64,000 nucleotides of DNA from Streptomyces sp. NBC_01591. Lineage in GTDB: Bacteria > Actinomycetota > Actinomycetes > Streptomycetales > Streptomycetaceae. The notes under the pieces are model-generated. The model was not told the DNA's origin. It ran no database searches and saw nothing but the letters and a program-made list of their open reading frames with translations. Every line of letters starts with the position of its first letter. Positions within the stretch are counted from its first letter, which is position 1. Made by a program: the position numbers and the translations under genes. This document shows, piece by piece, positions 19,372 to 27,612 of this stretch. Location: NCBI RefSeq assembly GCF_035918155.1, contig NZ_CP109327.1:1-64000 (forward strand), given 5' to 3'.

Positions 19372-20324
19372 GCCGGACAGACGTTACGGACCGTGCCGTA
19401 GCAGAGGCCGGCGCCCCACAGTGCAGCGCCGTCACCGCAAGGGCATGGCTGCAGGTCCCGGCAGCCGCGCCGGGCGTGTTCCGAGTACGGCCGCTGCCCG
19501 GCGAAGCGACCGCCTCGTACGCCCAACGTATCGCTATGTCCTATCAGCTGACTCTGCCCCAGCTCCTCGACGGGGCTGGTATCGCCCTCCACGGCCACGG
19601 CACACTGCCGGCAGCCGAACTCCACCTCAACCACAACGCGGCCCGGCACCTCGCTGCCCTCGCCCGGGTCCCACTCCCCAACCTCCTGCGTGCCTTGCCC
19701 CGCCCCGCCCTCAACGACACCGCCCCCAGCGCCGAGGCCGCCGCACGCTGGAAGCGGCTCAACGCCGCACAGCAGCCCGTCCGCGCCTGCACCCTGTGCA
19801 CCCACCACCGCAGCCACGGCACCACCGACACCGCCTGGGTTCACCCACCGCCGCACCGGCTGGTGTGCCCGCGTCACCACCAAGCCGCCCCCGACCCACG
19901 GCTTGCCTCCCCCATCCACACGTGGGCCGTGCCCCAACTCGCGGCCGCGCGCCACGCCCACCAGCGCCTGCTACGACATCCCGGCGCCGCTACCGCCTGG
20001 ACCGCGGCACGCGCCATCACCACCCGCTGGTACGACCACCAGCAACATCTCACCCACCGCTGGCACACCCGCCTGACCCGACTCTGCGCGGGCAACCCCC
20101 ACCTGGCCACCACGGGCAGCGCCTCCCCCGCACTCCTCGCGCGCGACCTGGTGATCTACCCGGAAACCGTCGCCCTCACCCGCGCACTCGCCACCCTGCC
20201 GAACCGGCCACACCGCACCACCAACGACGCCCTCGGCCTCATCGCTCACCGGTTGAACCTCACCCACCTGACCCCCAGCGCGAACGACCCCCTCCGTATC
20301 TTCCTCACCCACACACACCACTGA
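19368..20324 (+). CDS. TniQ-family target-selection protein (second copy)
   Basis: 318 residues, GTG 19368 overlapping the tniB stop. The opening VFRVRPLPGEATASYAQRIA is typical of TniQ. A zinc-binding cluster follows (CTLC, later W and VCPRHH). The remainder is helical and His-rich. It is the last gene of the transposition module and the most intact of the late genes. TniQ proteins direct integration to a chosen site. Confidence 0.75.
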   Translation: MSRTDVTDRAVAEAGAPQCSAVTARAWLQVPAAAPGVFRVRPLPGEATASYAQRIAMSYQLTLPQLLDGAGIALHGHGTLPAAELHLNHNAARHLAALARVPLPNLLRALPRPALNDTAPSAEAAARWKRLNAAQQPVRACTLCTHHRSHGTTDTAWVHPPPHRLVCPRHHQAAPDPRLASPIHTWAVPQLAAARHAHQRLLRHPGAATAWTAARAITTRWYDHQQHLTHRWHTRLTRLCAGNPHLATTGSASPALLARDLVIYPETVALTRALATLPNRPHRTTNDALGLIAHRLNLTHLTPSANDPLRIFLTHTHH

Positions 20325-20590
20325 CCAGCCAAACCGCGCTTTGAAGCCCGGATAGAACGCAGCCGCCTATAGACGCACCACTACATCAACGGGAAACCCA
20401 AGATCATTCCCACACAGCCACCGGACCGCAGGCCAAACGCCCGAACAACCAAACCGAACGCGATCCCAGGCCACACCCATCACACCCGAACACAGCCACT
20501 TCAGCCGTCCCGAGTCCCACTCCAAAGACGGAACACCAGACCAAAGCAGCCCAACCCCCTGAACATCACTGCTCCGTCACAGTTGCCGAG
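20325..20590. other. Non-coding; possible right end of Tn7-like element
   Basis: No gene on either strand. A-rich for this window and enriched in CCACA and CGAAC words. It ends where a truncated AraC-type gene begins, as expected if a transposon end lies here. I could not match any sequence here to an inverted copy left of 8.3 kb, so the terminus is not defined. Confidence 0.35.
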
Positions 20591-20947
20591 GTGTGGAGTC
20601 GGCTGCGCGCCGGCCACGGACAGGTATCCGCCAAAGAATTGGCCGCTGCCACGGGCCGCGGCAGTCGGCGGCTCCAGGTGCTGCTCCGCGAGCAGATCGG
20701 ACTGCCGTCGCGAACCGCCAGCCGAATACTGCGGTTTCAACGGGCGCTCACCTTACCGACTGGTGCCTGCAGGTCGCTGGCTGACCGGGCGGCTGTGTGT
20801 GGCTACTACGACCAGGCACACATGAACCGCGACTTCCGCGACCTTGCCGGACTCACCCCGGCACAGCTATGCCTTCTCACCGACCGTGCCGTTTCCCGAG
20901 GCAGGGCTCCTATCGAAGGACGGCTGGCCAATGTCTTCGATCATTGA
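20591..20947 (+). pseudogene. AraC-family regulator, C-terminal fragment
   Basis: About 118 residues resembling the DNA-binding half of AraC/XylS regulators: a first HTH (ELAAATGRGSRRLQVLLRE), then the signature around SLADRAAVCGYYDQAHMNRDFRDLAGLTP. The N-terminal ligand domain and a normal start are missing. The upstream break coincides with the end of the Tn7-like module, so insertion or deletion there probably truncated it. Confidence 0.65.
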
Positions 20948-21112
20948 AGCCGTCGTGGGCCCGTCGACGGTCCGGTGCGACTTTCCGCCGGGACCGCCAC
21001 GACATCCTCCGGTGACCGCTCCCGGCGGGGCCGGTTCGCCGCCGGCGGGCTGCGTTCGGCACGCTACCGACGGGACATTTCGGCCCCGACCGAACCGTCC
21101 TGCACTGGAACG

Positions 21113-21661
21113 TCAGGCCCGGTCCGGCAGCAGTTCCGCGTTGAGTACGGCGATGCCCGCCTCGCCCTCCTCGAACAAGGCGATCAGCTCCTCGGGCCCG
21201 GCATCCGGACCGGCGGTGTGGTCGACGAGGAGGACCGGCTGGAACTCCCCGCCCTGCTCGACGGGGACGAAGCCGGTGGTCAGCTCGCGGCGGAGCAGGA
21301 CGACCCGGTCGGCGTCGAGCGGATCGGAGGGCAGTGCTCCGGACAGTACGCGCCCCTCCTCCGGGCGCGCCCGGAGGCTGTGAGCGAGGACGTCCCGGCG
21401 GGCGAGGAGCGTCACCGCGAGCCGGTCACCGGTCCGCTCGTAGCGGGCGGCCAGATCCTCCGGCAGCAGATAGAAAACGCCCTCCTCACCCTCGTGCCCC
21501 CGGTCGAGAAGAAGCCGCGCCAGCCGGGCTCCGGGCTCGTCGGCGTGCGAACCGAGCCCCAGAAGCACATCACGCCCACCGGGCCCGAGGGAGGGCACCG
21601 CCCCGATCCACAGCTCGGCGGAGCCCTCCGGGGCCTGCTGGATGTCGTCGTCCTTCGTCAT
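21113..21661 (-). CDS. Hypothetical protein, 183 residues
   Basis: Starts at ATG 21661 (TKDDDIQQAPEGS). Composition is acidic and globular, with no TM segment or signal peptide. Arg and Leu are arranged as in a soluble alpha/beta protein (RDVLLGLGSHADEPG). I do not recognise the family. A truncated gene begins divergently about 78 bases upstream, suggesting a shared promoter region. Confidence 0.5.
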   Translation of the reverse strand: MTKDDDIQQAPEGSAELWIGAVPSLGPGGRDVLLGLGSHADEPGARLARLLLDRGHEGEEGVFYLLPEDLAARYERTGDRLAVTLLARRDVLAHSLRARPEEGRVLSGALPSDPLDADRVVLLRRELTTGFVPVEQGGEFQPVLLVDHTAGPDAGPEELIALFEEGEAGIAVLNAELLPDRA

Positions 21662-21738
21662 GGCGGCGATCCAAGCACACGGCACCGACAGGCCGTTGTC
21701 AGTGCGCTGCTCGCGGCGCAGCGCCCGGGGGTGACCCG

Positions 21739-21838
21739 GTGACCACCTCGTACGCCCCGAAGGAGCCCCTGCCCGCGCTCTCGGCGGATCTGCGGCCCCT
21801 GGCGGTGGAGGCGCTCGACCGGATCCTCACCAAGGAGT
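21739..21838 (+). pseudogene. 5' end of a gene cut off by IS5 debris
   Basis: From GTG 21739 about 33 codons have protein-like sequence (TTSYAPKEPLPAL, then LAVEALDRILTKES). The frame then meets a reversed IS5-family fragment. It is divergent from the 183-residue gene. Only the N-terminus remains. Confidence 0.4.
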
Positions 21839-22165
21839 CTTGGACTGCTCGGCGATCGCGTGGTCGCGGGTGGGCACCAGGGTGCCGTCCACGATGAGCA
21901 CGGTGTCCTTCGCGAACCGCTTGCGGGGATGCAGCGCGAGTGACGGGCCGAGGTCGTCGCTGATGCGGTCGGCTGCGGACTTCGGAACGCCGAAAGGCGA
22001 AGCAAGTTGACGCAACGTCAAGTTCGTGCGGCAGTGGGCCGCCACGAGCAGCACCCGGTCCTCCAGGGGAAGAGACCACGGGCGGCCCTTACGGACCGGA
22101 TCCTGGAAAACACCATCAAGATCACACCAGCCGAGGAGAACGAGCGGCCTGTGAAACGGACGCAA
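21833..22165 (-). pseudogene. IS5-family transposase N-terminal fragment
   Basis: About 110 residues: PLEDRVLLVAAH, TNLTLRQLASPFGV, then TVLIVDGTLVPTRDHAIAEQSK. This is the start of an IS5-family DDE transposase, including the first catalytic Asp strand (IVDGT). It breaks off at SKTP where the truncated neighbouring gene begins. No right half is found in the window. Confidence 0.75.
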
Positions 22166-22198
22166 GATGCAAAGTGGGCGGTCAACCTGGCACTCGGT

Positions 22199-22408
22199 TC
22201 ACAACGCCGTGAGGACGAAGGTCAGCAGCGCCAGGGACAGGGTGGCGCTGCCTGCGAAGGCCACGGCACCACGCAACAGGGCGGTGGCGTAGGTGGCTCC
22301 GTCGATGCGAGCGAGCAGGCCGGCTGCGGCTCCGACGAGCGTGCAGAAAAGCGCGACGACCGAGAGGAGGAGGACCAGGAGCATCAGGTGGTTGGTGGAG
22401 GTGTTCAT
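22199..22408 (-). CDS. Small two-TM membrane protein divergent from NLR
   Basis: 69 residues from ATG 22408 with GGAAGAAGG upstream. Two hydrophobic helices fill most of it (LMLLVLLLSVVALFCTLVGA and a second from GAVAFAGS onward). It is transcribed away from the NACHT gene, with about 120 bases between starts. Small membrane proteins beside NLR-type genes can be effectors or guards. That role is inference here. Confidence 0.5.
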   Translation of the reverse strand: MNTSTNHLMLLVLLLSVVALFCTLVGAAAGLLARIDGATYATALLRGAVAFAGSATLSLALLTFVLTAL

Positions 22409-22530
22409 GCCTTCTTCCCGAGGTGGTTGACGACGGCGACTTCGATGAACTTCGCGGTTTTGGTGTTCACAGGGGTTCAGGCCGAACAAAGATGAATGAA
22501 GACGGTCGCCCAAGAGAGGAGAAGCAGGAC

Positions 22531-25446
22531 ATGGAGGAGGTGCACGAGGATCCGTTGGCGGAGCTCGCGCTGCGGCTGCGCACCCTTAAGACACAGCGAG
22601 GCCTGCAGATGGCTGGGCTGCAGCAGCGGACAGGGCTAGGGCGAACAACGGTCAGCCAAGCGCTGAGCGGTCATAAGGTGCCATCCGAGGCCACGCTGGT
22701 GATCTTGGCTAAGGCGCTGGGTACGGAGGTAGTCCCGTTGCTGGCCTTACGCCGCGCCGCCGCGTGCATGCCGCAGGTGGGGGAGGGCTCTCCGAGAAGA
22801 GTGCTTCGTAGGTCGGTGCGGCCGACGGTGCAGCCTTCGTTCGAGGAGCGGTACCTCAGCTACGTCGCGGAGCGGCATTCCCGGCTGACTGTCGTAGGGC
22901 TGGACCTGAGCCGGCCAGAACGTGCACACTGGCCGCTGGACGCGGCGTACTTGAGCTTGGAACTGGCGGAGCAGCCAGAGAGTTGGCCTTCGAGTAGCGA
23001 GGAGGCGGACCGGCCATCCGTTGTGGTGAAGCGTGCAGAGAACGCGTTGGCCAGCTGTCGACGGGTACTTCTGCGAGGGCTCGCCGGCAGCGGAAAGACA
23101 ACGCTGCTGCAGTGGTTGGCTGTCGCCACAGCGCGCGATGAGCTGCCGGATGAACTGGCGGACTGGCGGGGGAAGATTCCGTTCGTCCTGCCGCTGCGCA
23201 CACTGGTGCGGCGTGGGCCCCTTCCGGAGCCACATGAGTTCCTCTCTGCGGTCGGAACACCTCTGGCCAGCTCCCAGCCTGAGGGATGGGCCGATGGCGT
23301 GCTCGCCAGAGGTGAGGCCCTGGTCCTGGTCGACGGCATCGACGAAGTCCCCCAGGAGGATCGGGCTGCCACACGGGACTGGCTTGAACAGCTCTTGGCG
23401 GCCTACAAGGACGCATACTTTGTGGTCACCACCCGGCCGTCAGCGGTTCCCGAAGGTTGGCTGGCTTCGTCGCGCTTCACCGAATTGTCCGTACGGCCCA
23501 TGAGTGCCGCTGACACGGGCATGTTCGTCGGTCGGTGGCATACCGCTGCCCGGCACAGTGCGGCGACCGACACCGAACGCTCGCAGCTGCGTGATCTCGA
23601 AGCAGTGCTCCTGGTGACGGTACGTGCTCAGCGTGACCTGGCACAGTTGTCCAGCACTCCCCTGATGTGTGCGCTTATCTGTGCGCTGCACCGGGACCGC
23701 CGCGGTCATCTGCCTCATAGTCGTATGGAGCTCTACGAGGCAGCACTGTCGATGCTCCTCGTGCGCCGTGACCTTGAGCGCAGCATCGACGTCCCAGAGG
23801 GCATTCAGCTCACCGAGCACCAGAACGTCCAGCTTCTTCAGCGTCTGGCCTACTGGCTCATCCGCAACCGCCAGACAGAGATGGGCCGGGCAACCGCGCT
23901 GGCCCTAGTCAGTGACGCGCTGCCGGCCATGCAGGCCGTGGCCGAGCAAGGCACTGCCGACCAGGTTCTGACTCACCTGGTTGGACGCAGCGGGCTCCTG
24001 CGCCAGCCCACCATGGACACCATCGACTTCGTGCACCGCACTTTCCAGGACTACCTCGGGGCCAAGGCCGCCATCGAAGCCCACGACTTCCCACTCCTGG
24101 TCAACAACGCCCACGATGACCAGTGGGAGGACGTCGTACGCATGGCTGCCACCCACGCCAGGCCAGTCGAAAGCGCCGATCTGCTACGGCGCCTCGTCGA
24201 ACGCGGTGATGCTGAGAACCAGCACCGTCCCAGGCTCCACCTCCTGGCGGCAGCCAGCCTGTACTACGCGACCGAAATCGAGCCCGACACTCGCAGACTG
24301 GTCGAACAGCGTGCGCGTGTCCTGATGCCTCCCCGCTCCGCGGAGGAGGCGGAGGCGCTTGCCGCGCTGGGGCCGGGCGTCTTGGAGCTGCTGCCGGGGC
24401 CCCAAGGCCTGGAAGACGATGAAGTGGGTCCCGTCATCGAAACTGCAGCCGCCATCGGCGGCGACCAGGCCTACGCCTTCCTCTACCGCTTCGTACAGTC
24501 CATGCCTTCTGACGCAACGCCCTCCGCGCTATTCCGGCGCTGGGAGCACTTCGAGGCTGATCAATACGCCCGCGACTTACTGCTCCCCCTTCCGGATCAG
24601 GAACGTCTGTTTCTGGAAGTACACACCGCTGATCAGCTGAACGCGCTGCGACTCCTGAAACCCATCACCAACGTCGCCTTCCGAGGGAAGTTCACCGCAG
24701 GCGAGATCGTCGAACACCTCTCACCTGAACACACCGAAACTCTGCGGATCTACTCCGGCCAATTACTCCAAGACTTAAATTTCGCTCGCGGATTGCCAGC
24801 CCTAAAGGAACTAACCATCTCCGAATGCACCCAAATCACAGAGATAGAAGAACTTGCAGGACTTCCGTTGCTCAATTTGAGCCTCCTTCACTTACCGGAC
24901 GAATTCTCCTTTGACGCATTGGATTCCCTGCCCAAAATAACCAATCTTACCCTCTACACGCGTCTGCCCTGGGAAACCCTGGCGGAACTGCCAGCACCCA
25001 AAGGTCTGACGCGGCTAGAGCTTGGCGGCTGGGTCGGCACACGCTTGGCCGGCATCTCCAGGTGGCAGCAACTGCAGGAGTTAGTAATTAACGCCGCACC
25101 CAGCAGCGGAGAGTGGCAAGAACTTTCCACGCTCCCCCGCCTGACTGAGCTGTGCATTTCAGAATACGACCTCAACCACGCCGCCCCAATGCCCAGCATC
25201 ACCTATCTCCGCCTTCTCCCAAATTCAGAAATACAGCTGGATCTAGTCCCGGACCTCTTCCCAAATCTCGAAAGCTTCTTCATTAACTGTCGCTCGGCAC
25301 GAACTTCCATGATTGACATCACTCCACTGAGCCATATCGAGGGAATCCAGATCTCCATCAGCTACGCAAGCAATGTCGTCGGTCTCGGAAAATTCGCCCC
25401 AGACGCAGTCAGGCTGTACCCGCGACCGCGGACAGCAAGCAGTTGA
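22531..25446 (+). CDS. HTH-NACHT-LRR protein (bacterial NLR)
   Basis: 971 residues from ATG 22531, chosen for the AGGAG-like site 22515-22520; ATG 22492 is possible. Residues ~10-65 form an XRE helix-turn-helix (TGLGRTTVSQALSG). A NACHT-type NTPase follows with Walker A G183-LAGSG-K189-T and Walker B LVLVDGIDEVP (D268, D271, E272). The middle is helical. From about residue 745 there are repeated leucine-rich units (LKELTISECTQITEI, LTNLTLYTRL-like). NACHT STAND proteins detect phage and trigger defence. An HTH in the effector position suggests DNA binding or transcriptional output. Base composition of the LRR part (24.77-25.4 kb) is clearly less GC-rich than the rest. Confidence 0.8.
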   Translation: MEEVHEDPLAELALRLRTLKTQRGLQMAGLQQRTGLGRTTVSQALSGHKVPSEATLVILAKALGTEVVPLLALRRAAACMPQVGEGSPRRVLRRSVRPTVQPSFEERYLSYVAERHSRLTVVGLDLSRPERAHWPLDAAYLSLELAEQPESWPSSSEEADRPSVVVKRAENALASCRRVLLRGLAGSGKTTLLQWLAVATARDELPDELADWRGKIPFVLPLRTLVRRGPLPEPHEFLSAVGTPLASSQPEGWADGVLARGEALVLVDGIDEVPQEDRAATRDWLEQLLAAYKDAYFVVTTRPSAVPEGWLASSRFTELSVRPMSAADTGMFVGRWHTAARHSAATDTERSQLRDLEAVLLVTVRAQRDLAQLSSTPLMCALICALHRDRRGHLPHSRMELYEAALSMLLVRRDLERSIDVPEGIQLTEHQNVQLLQRLAYWLIRNRQTEMGRATALALVSDALPAMQAVAEQGTADQVLTHLVGRSGLLRQPTMDTIDFVHRTFQDYLGAKAAIEAHDFPLLVNNAHDDQWEDVVRMAATHARPVESADLLRRLVERGDAENQHRPRLHLLAAASLYYATEIEPDTRRLVEQRARVLMPPRSAEEAEALAALGPGVLELLPGPQGLEDDEVGPVIETAAAIGGDQAYAFLYRFVQSMPSDATPSALFRRWEHFEADQYARDLLLPLPDQERLFLEVHTADQLNALRLLKPITNVAFRGKFTAGEIVEHLSPEHTETLRIYSGQLLQDLNFARGLPALKELTISECTQITEIEELAGLPLLNLSLLHLPDEFSFDALDSLPKITNLTLYTRLPWETLAELPAPKGLTRLELGGWVGTRLAGISRWQQLQELVINAAPSSGEWQELSTLPRLTELCISEYDLNHAAPMPSITYLRLLPNSEIQLDLVPDLFPNLESFFINCRSARTSMIDITPLSHIEGIQISISYASNVVGLGKFAPDAVRLYPRPRTASS

Positions 25447-25625
25447 GGTGTTCGCACAGCCTCGTCCAGGACCACGCCGATGTCGTGCAGATAGAGGCTG
25501 AGCAGATAGTCGGCCAGCGGTGACGAGCCTGCCCTGGCCTCGTGAGAGGGCGCGCGAGTTTCGTGCTTGGTAGGGGTCTGTCAAACGAGCGGCTCTGTTC
25601 GTCGGTGGTGACGGTGCGTTCTCCT

Positions 25626-25716
25626 TATTGCAGGAGGATGCGGTGACGGAGGAGGTCGAATCCTGCTCGGCCGCGCATCTGCCGCATGATCTTCTTGGTT
25701 CGGGTATTGACGCCGG
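25626..25716 (-). pseudogene. ISL3-family transposase C-terminal remnant
   Basis: The minus strand reads GVNTRTKKIMRQMRGRAGF then LLRHRILLQ and a stop, the characteristic end of ISL3 transposases. About 30 codons remain. The upstream side is cut by the IS6 element. Confidence 0.6.
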
Positions 25717-26578
25717 CGTTGTCACGTTGGTGCGGTGTTGATCGATTGAGGGCGTGTCAGGGTGTGTAGGGGTCGGGTGGGGGGGCTTGGCTTACGCTGC
25801 GATGGGCTGGTCGGTGGCGCCGGTGATCTCGTCCCAGATGGCGAAGCGGGTGGTCGTCTCGGTGTGGTATTCGGTGGCGGTCATCAGGTGGCGGCGTGGT
25901 CGGAAGTGCGGTGAGATGCCGCTGAACGCGGACAGGAACCGCTGGGCCCCGCCGGTACTGCGGAAGCCCTTCATCGCGCGTTCGCGCTGCCTCGTCGGCT
26001 GATGACTGTTCTCGGCCCGGTTGTTCAGACCCTTGTGGGAGCGATGCTCGACGGAGGGCATGACCTCGCGGTGGGCCGCGCCGTAGGAGCGCAGCTTGTC
26101 GGTGACAACCACCCTCGGCACCGAGCAGGTCTTCTTGAGCAGTTTGCGGAAGAACCGCCTGGCCGCAGCGGTGTCCCGCCGGTTCTGGACCAAAATGTCG
26201 AGCACGTTGCCATCGGCGTCGACGGCCCGCCACAGGTACTTCAGCTCACCGTTGATCCTGAGGAAGACCTCGTCCAGGTGCCACTTGTCGCCCGGCTGCA
26301 CACGCCGGCGGCCCAGGCCGTTGGCGTAGGCCTGCCCGAACTTCGTACACCAGCGGCGGACCGTCTCGTGGGAGACGATCACGCCGCGCTCGAGCATCAG
26401 CTCCTCGACCTCGCGGAACGACAGCAGGAAACGGAAGCACAGCCACACGCAGTGCGCAATGATCTCCACCGGGTACCGGTGCCCCCTGTACGACGGCGGC
26501 GCGCTGTCCACGGACGCCCCCTCCCAGCACGACCAACCAGAAGATCATCCCAGGCCGGTCAGTCAACGTGACAGTGCC
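25715..26578. mobile_element. IS6-family insertion sequence, complete
   Basis: Bounded by imperfect inverted repeats. The left end reads GGCGTTGTCACGTTGG and the right end, complemented, reads GGCACTGTCACGTTGA. One transposase gene fills it. The left flank is an ISL3 remnant and the right flank an integrase remnant, so it sits in older transposon debris. I did not find a certain target duplication. Confidence 0.7.
25792..26511 (-). CDS. IS6-family transposase
   Basis: 239 residues, the usual IS6 length. It opens with YRGHRYPVEIIAHCVWL and a helix-turn-helix (VIVSHETVRRW). The DDE core has W-H-L-D-E (KWHLDEVFL), VVTDKLRSY and NRAENSHQ in the right order and spacing. It starts about 65 bases inside the right end and reads toward the left end. 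It appears intact and could be active. Confidence 0.85.
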   Translation of the reverse strand: MDSAPPSYRGHRYPVEIIAHCVWLCFRFLLSFREVEELMLERGVIVSHETVRRWCTKFGQAYANGLGRRRVQPGDKWHLDEVFLRINGELKYLWRAVDADGNVLDILVQNRRDTAAARRFFRKLLKKTCSVPRVVVTDKLRSYGAAHREVMPSVEHRSHKGLNNRAENSHQPTRQRERAMKGFRSTGGAQRFLSAFSGISPHFRPRRHLMTATEYHTETTTRFAIWDEITGATDQPIAA

Positions 26579-26765
26579 GCTCCACGCCTTGCGCGCGATC
26601 GAACAGTTCTACAACTCCCATCGGCCGCATCAGGGCATCGCGAATGCCCGCCCGCTGTATCCATTGCCCACGCCGATCACTGTTCCGGACGAGATCGCCC
26701 GCCTCGACATACGCCGCCGCGATCGCCTCGGCGGCATTCTCCACGAGTACCGACATGCCGCATGA
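26579..26765 (+). pseudogene. Integrase-core transposase, C-terminal remnant
   Basis: About 62 residues: FYNSHRPHQGIANARPLYPLP then ARLDIRRRDRLGGILHEYRH. This is the tail of a common actinobacterial rve-type transposase. The gene body upstream has been replaced by the IS6 right end. Confidence 0.65.
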
Positions 26766-26840
26766 CCTCAATGGATGACGTTTTCGGCAAGGGCAACGTC
26801 AGTCGCATGGGAACCACGCTACTCGCCCGGCGCACAGGGC

Positions 26841-26872
26841 TCAGGCCCCGGCGGATTCGCGCGGGGGCCTGA
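26841..26872. terminator. Hairpin terminator
   Basis: TCAGGCCCC pairs with GGGGCCTGA around a 14-base loop. It lies between the integrase remnant and a small secreted-protein gene, and may serve both. Confidence 0.5.
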
Positions 26873-26938
26873 ACGGTTTTGACCGGTTGATAGTCAGCGG
26901 GGGTTGTCGTTGACCATCGTGCGGGAGATTCCTTTCTG

Positions 26939-27109
26939 CTACTCCGGCGGCGAATCGACGATGGCGTCCCAGTAGCCCGCTACATCGGACGCGTCGATCC
27001 GCAGGTAGGCAGGGCCGTTGGAGCCGTCGTCAGCGTGCGCGGGTGCGGTGGCGGCCAGTGCGCCGAGGGACAGGGCCACGGCCCCGATGATGCGGTGTGT
27101 GGTGTTCAT
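26939..27109 (-). CDS. Small secreted peptide, 56 residues
   Basis: From ATG 27109 the protein reads NTTHRIIGAVALSLGALA, a short signal peptide with a likely cleavage after AHA, followed by a mature part of about 30 residues (DDGSNGPAYLRIDASDVAG, ending DSPPE). The composition is real-protein-like, but no good ribosome site is visible. Export through Sec is expected if translated. Function unknown. Confidence 0.45.
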   Translation of the reverse strand: MNTTHRIIGAVALSLGALAATAPAHADDGSNGPAYLRIDASDVAGYWDAIVDSPPE

Positions 27110-27347
27110 AGCGGATGTAACTACGAGGCTGGCAGACGGTTACGGGGCCGCAGTCCGTCAGTTGGGCTCACCCCCATGTCCTTCGAGTTAGCCGGGGAGG
27201 ACACCTAACTTGCCTTACTTGCCTGACAAGCAAGCAACGACCTGACTTCTAGGGATAGTTGACAGACCTAGATAACGATCGTCGGCGCCGGGGTCCTCGG
27301 GCGGGTGCTCGGCGTCTCGGTAGCGGGGCAGGCGGTAGACGGCCTCG

Positions 27348-27357
27348 GCGTACGGCG
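27348..27357. repeat. Left target-site duplication of composite transposon
   Basis: GCGTACGGCG directly abuts the MITE end at 27358. The identical ten bases, same orientation, abut the ISAs1 end at 30947-30956. Ten bases agrees with the target duplication size of ISAs1-type elements. Confidence 0.75.
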
Positions 27358-27507
27358 CAGGGGCATTGCATAGTCGCGATCGGTCCGGTTCGTCTGCCTC
27401 ATGCGTGACGTGGCGTCATGTCCCGGCCTGGTCTGAGATGCCCCCGGGAAGCAGAGCAGGCACGGTGCCGGTGATCATGTGGTTGTCGGCGATCAGGCAA
27501 CGACCTG
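27358..27507. mobile_element. MITE derived from the ISAs1-family IS
   Basis: 150 bases. The outer end begins CAGGGGCATTGCATAGTCGC and is identical to the 30946 end of the IS for 131 bases. The inner end, complemented, reads CAGGTCGTTGCCTGATCGC and resembles the other IS end (CAGGGCCGTTGCCTGATCGC at 29557). It is therefore an IS deleted for its transposase, keeping both ends. It could be moved in trans. Confidence 0.75.
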
Positions 27508-27612
27508 GGCCCTGGCCGACCACAGCTAACCTCGCCGTTTCGGGTGGGCTGAAGCGGCGTCGCTGATGACCAGCTGTGGGGTGGTCAAGGCATATTGATC
27601 CTCTGCGAGCTC

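Noticed and set aside
8100..20590. Terminal inverted repeats of the Tn7-like element
   Set aside because: I compared candidate ends by eye and found no convincing pair, so element borders are left open.
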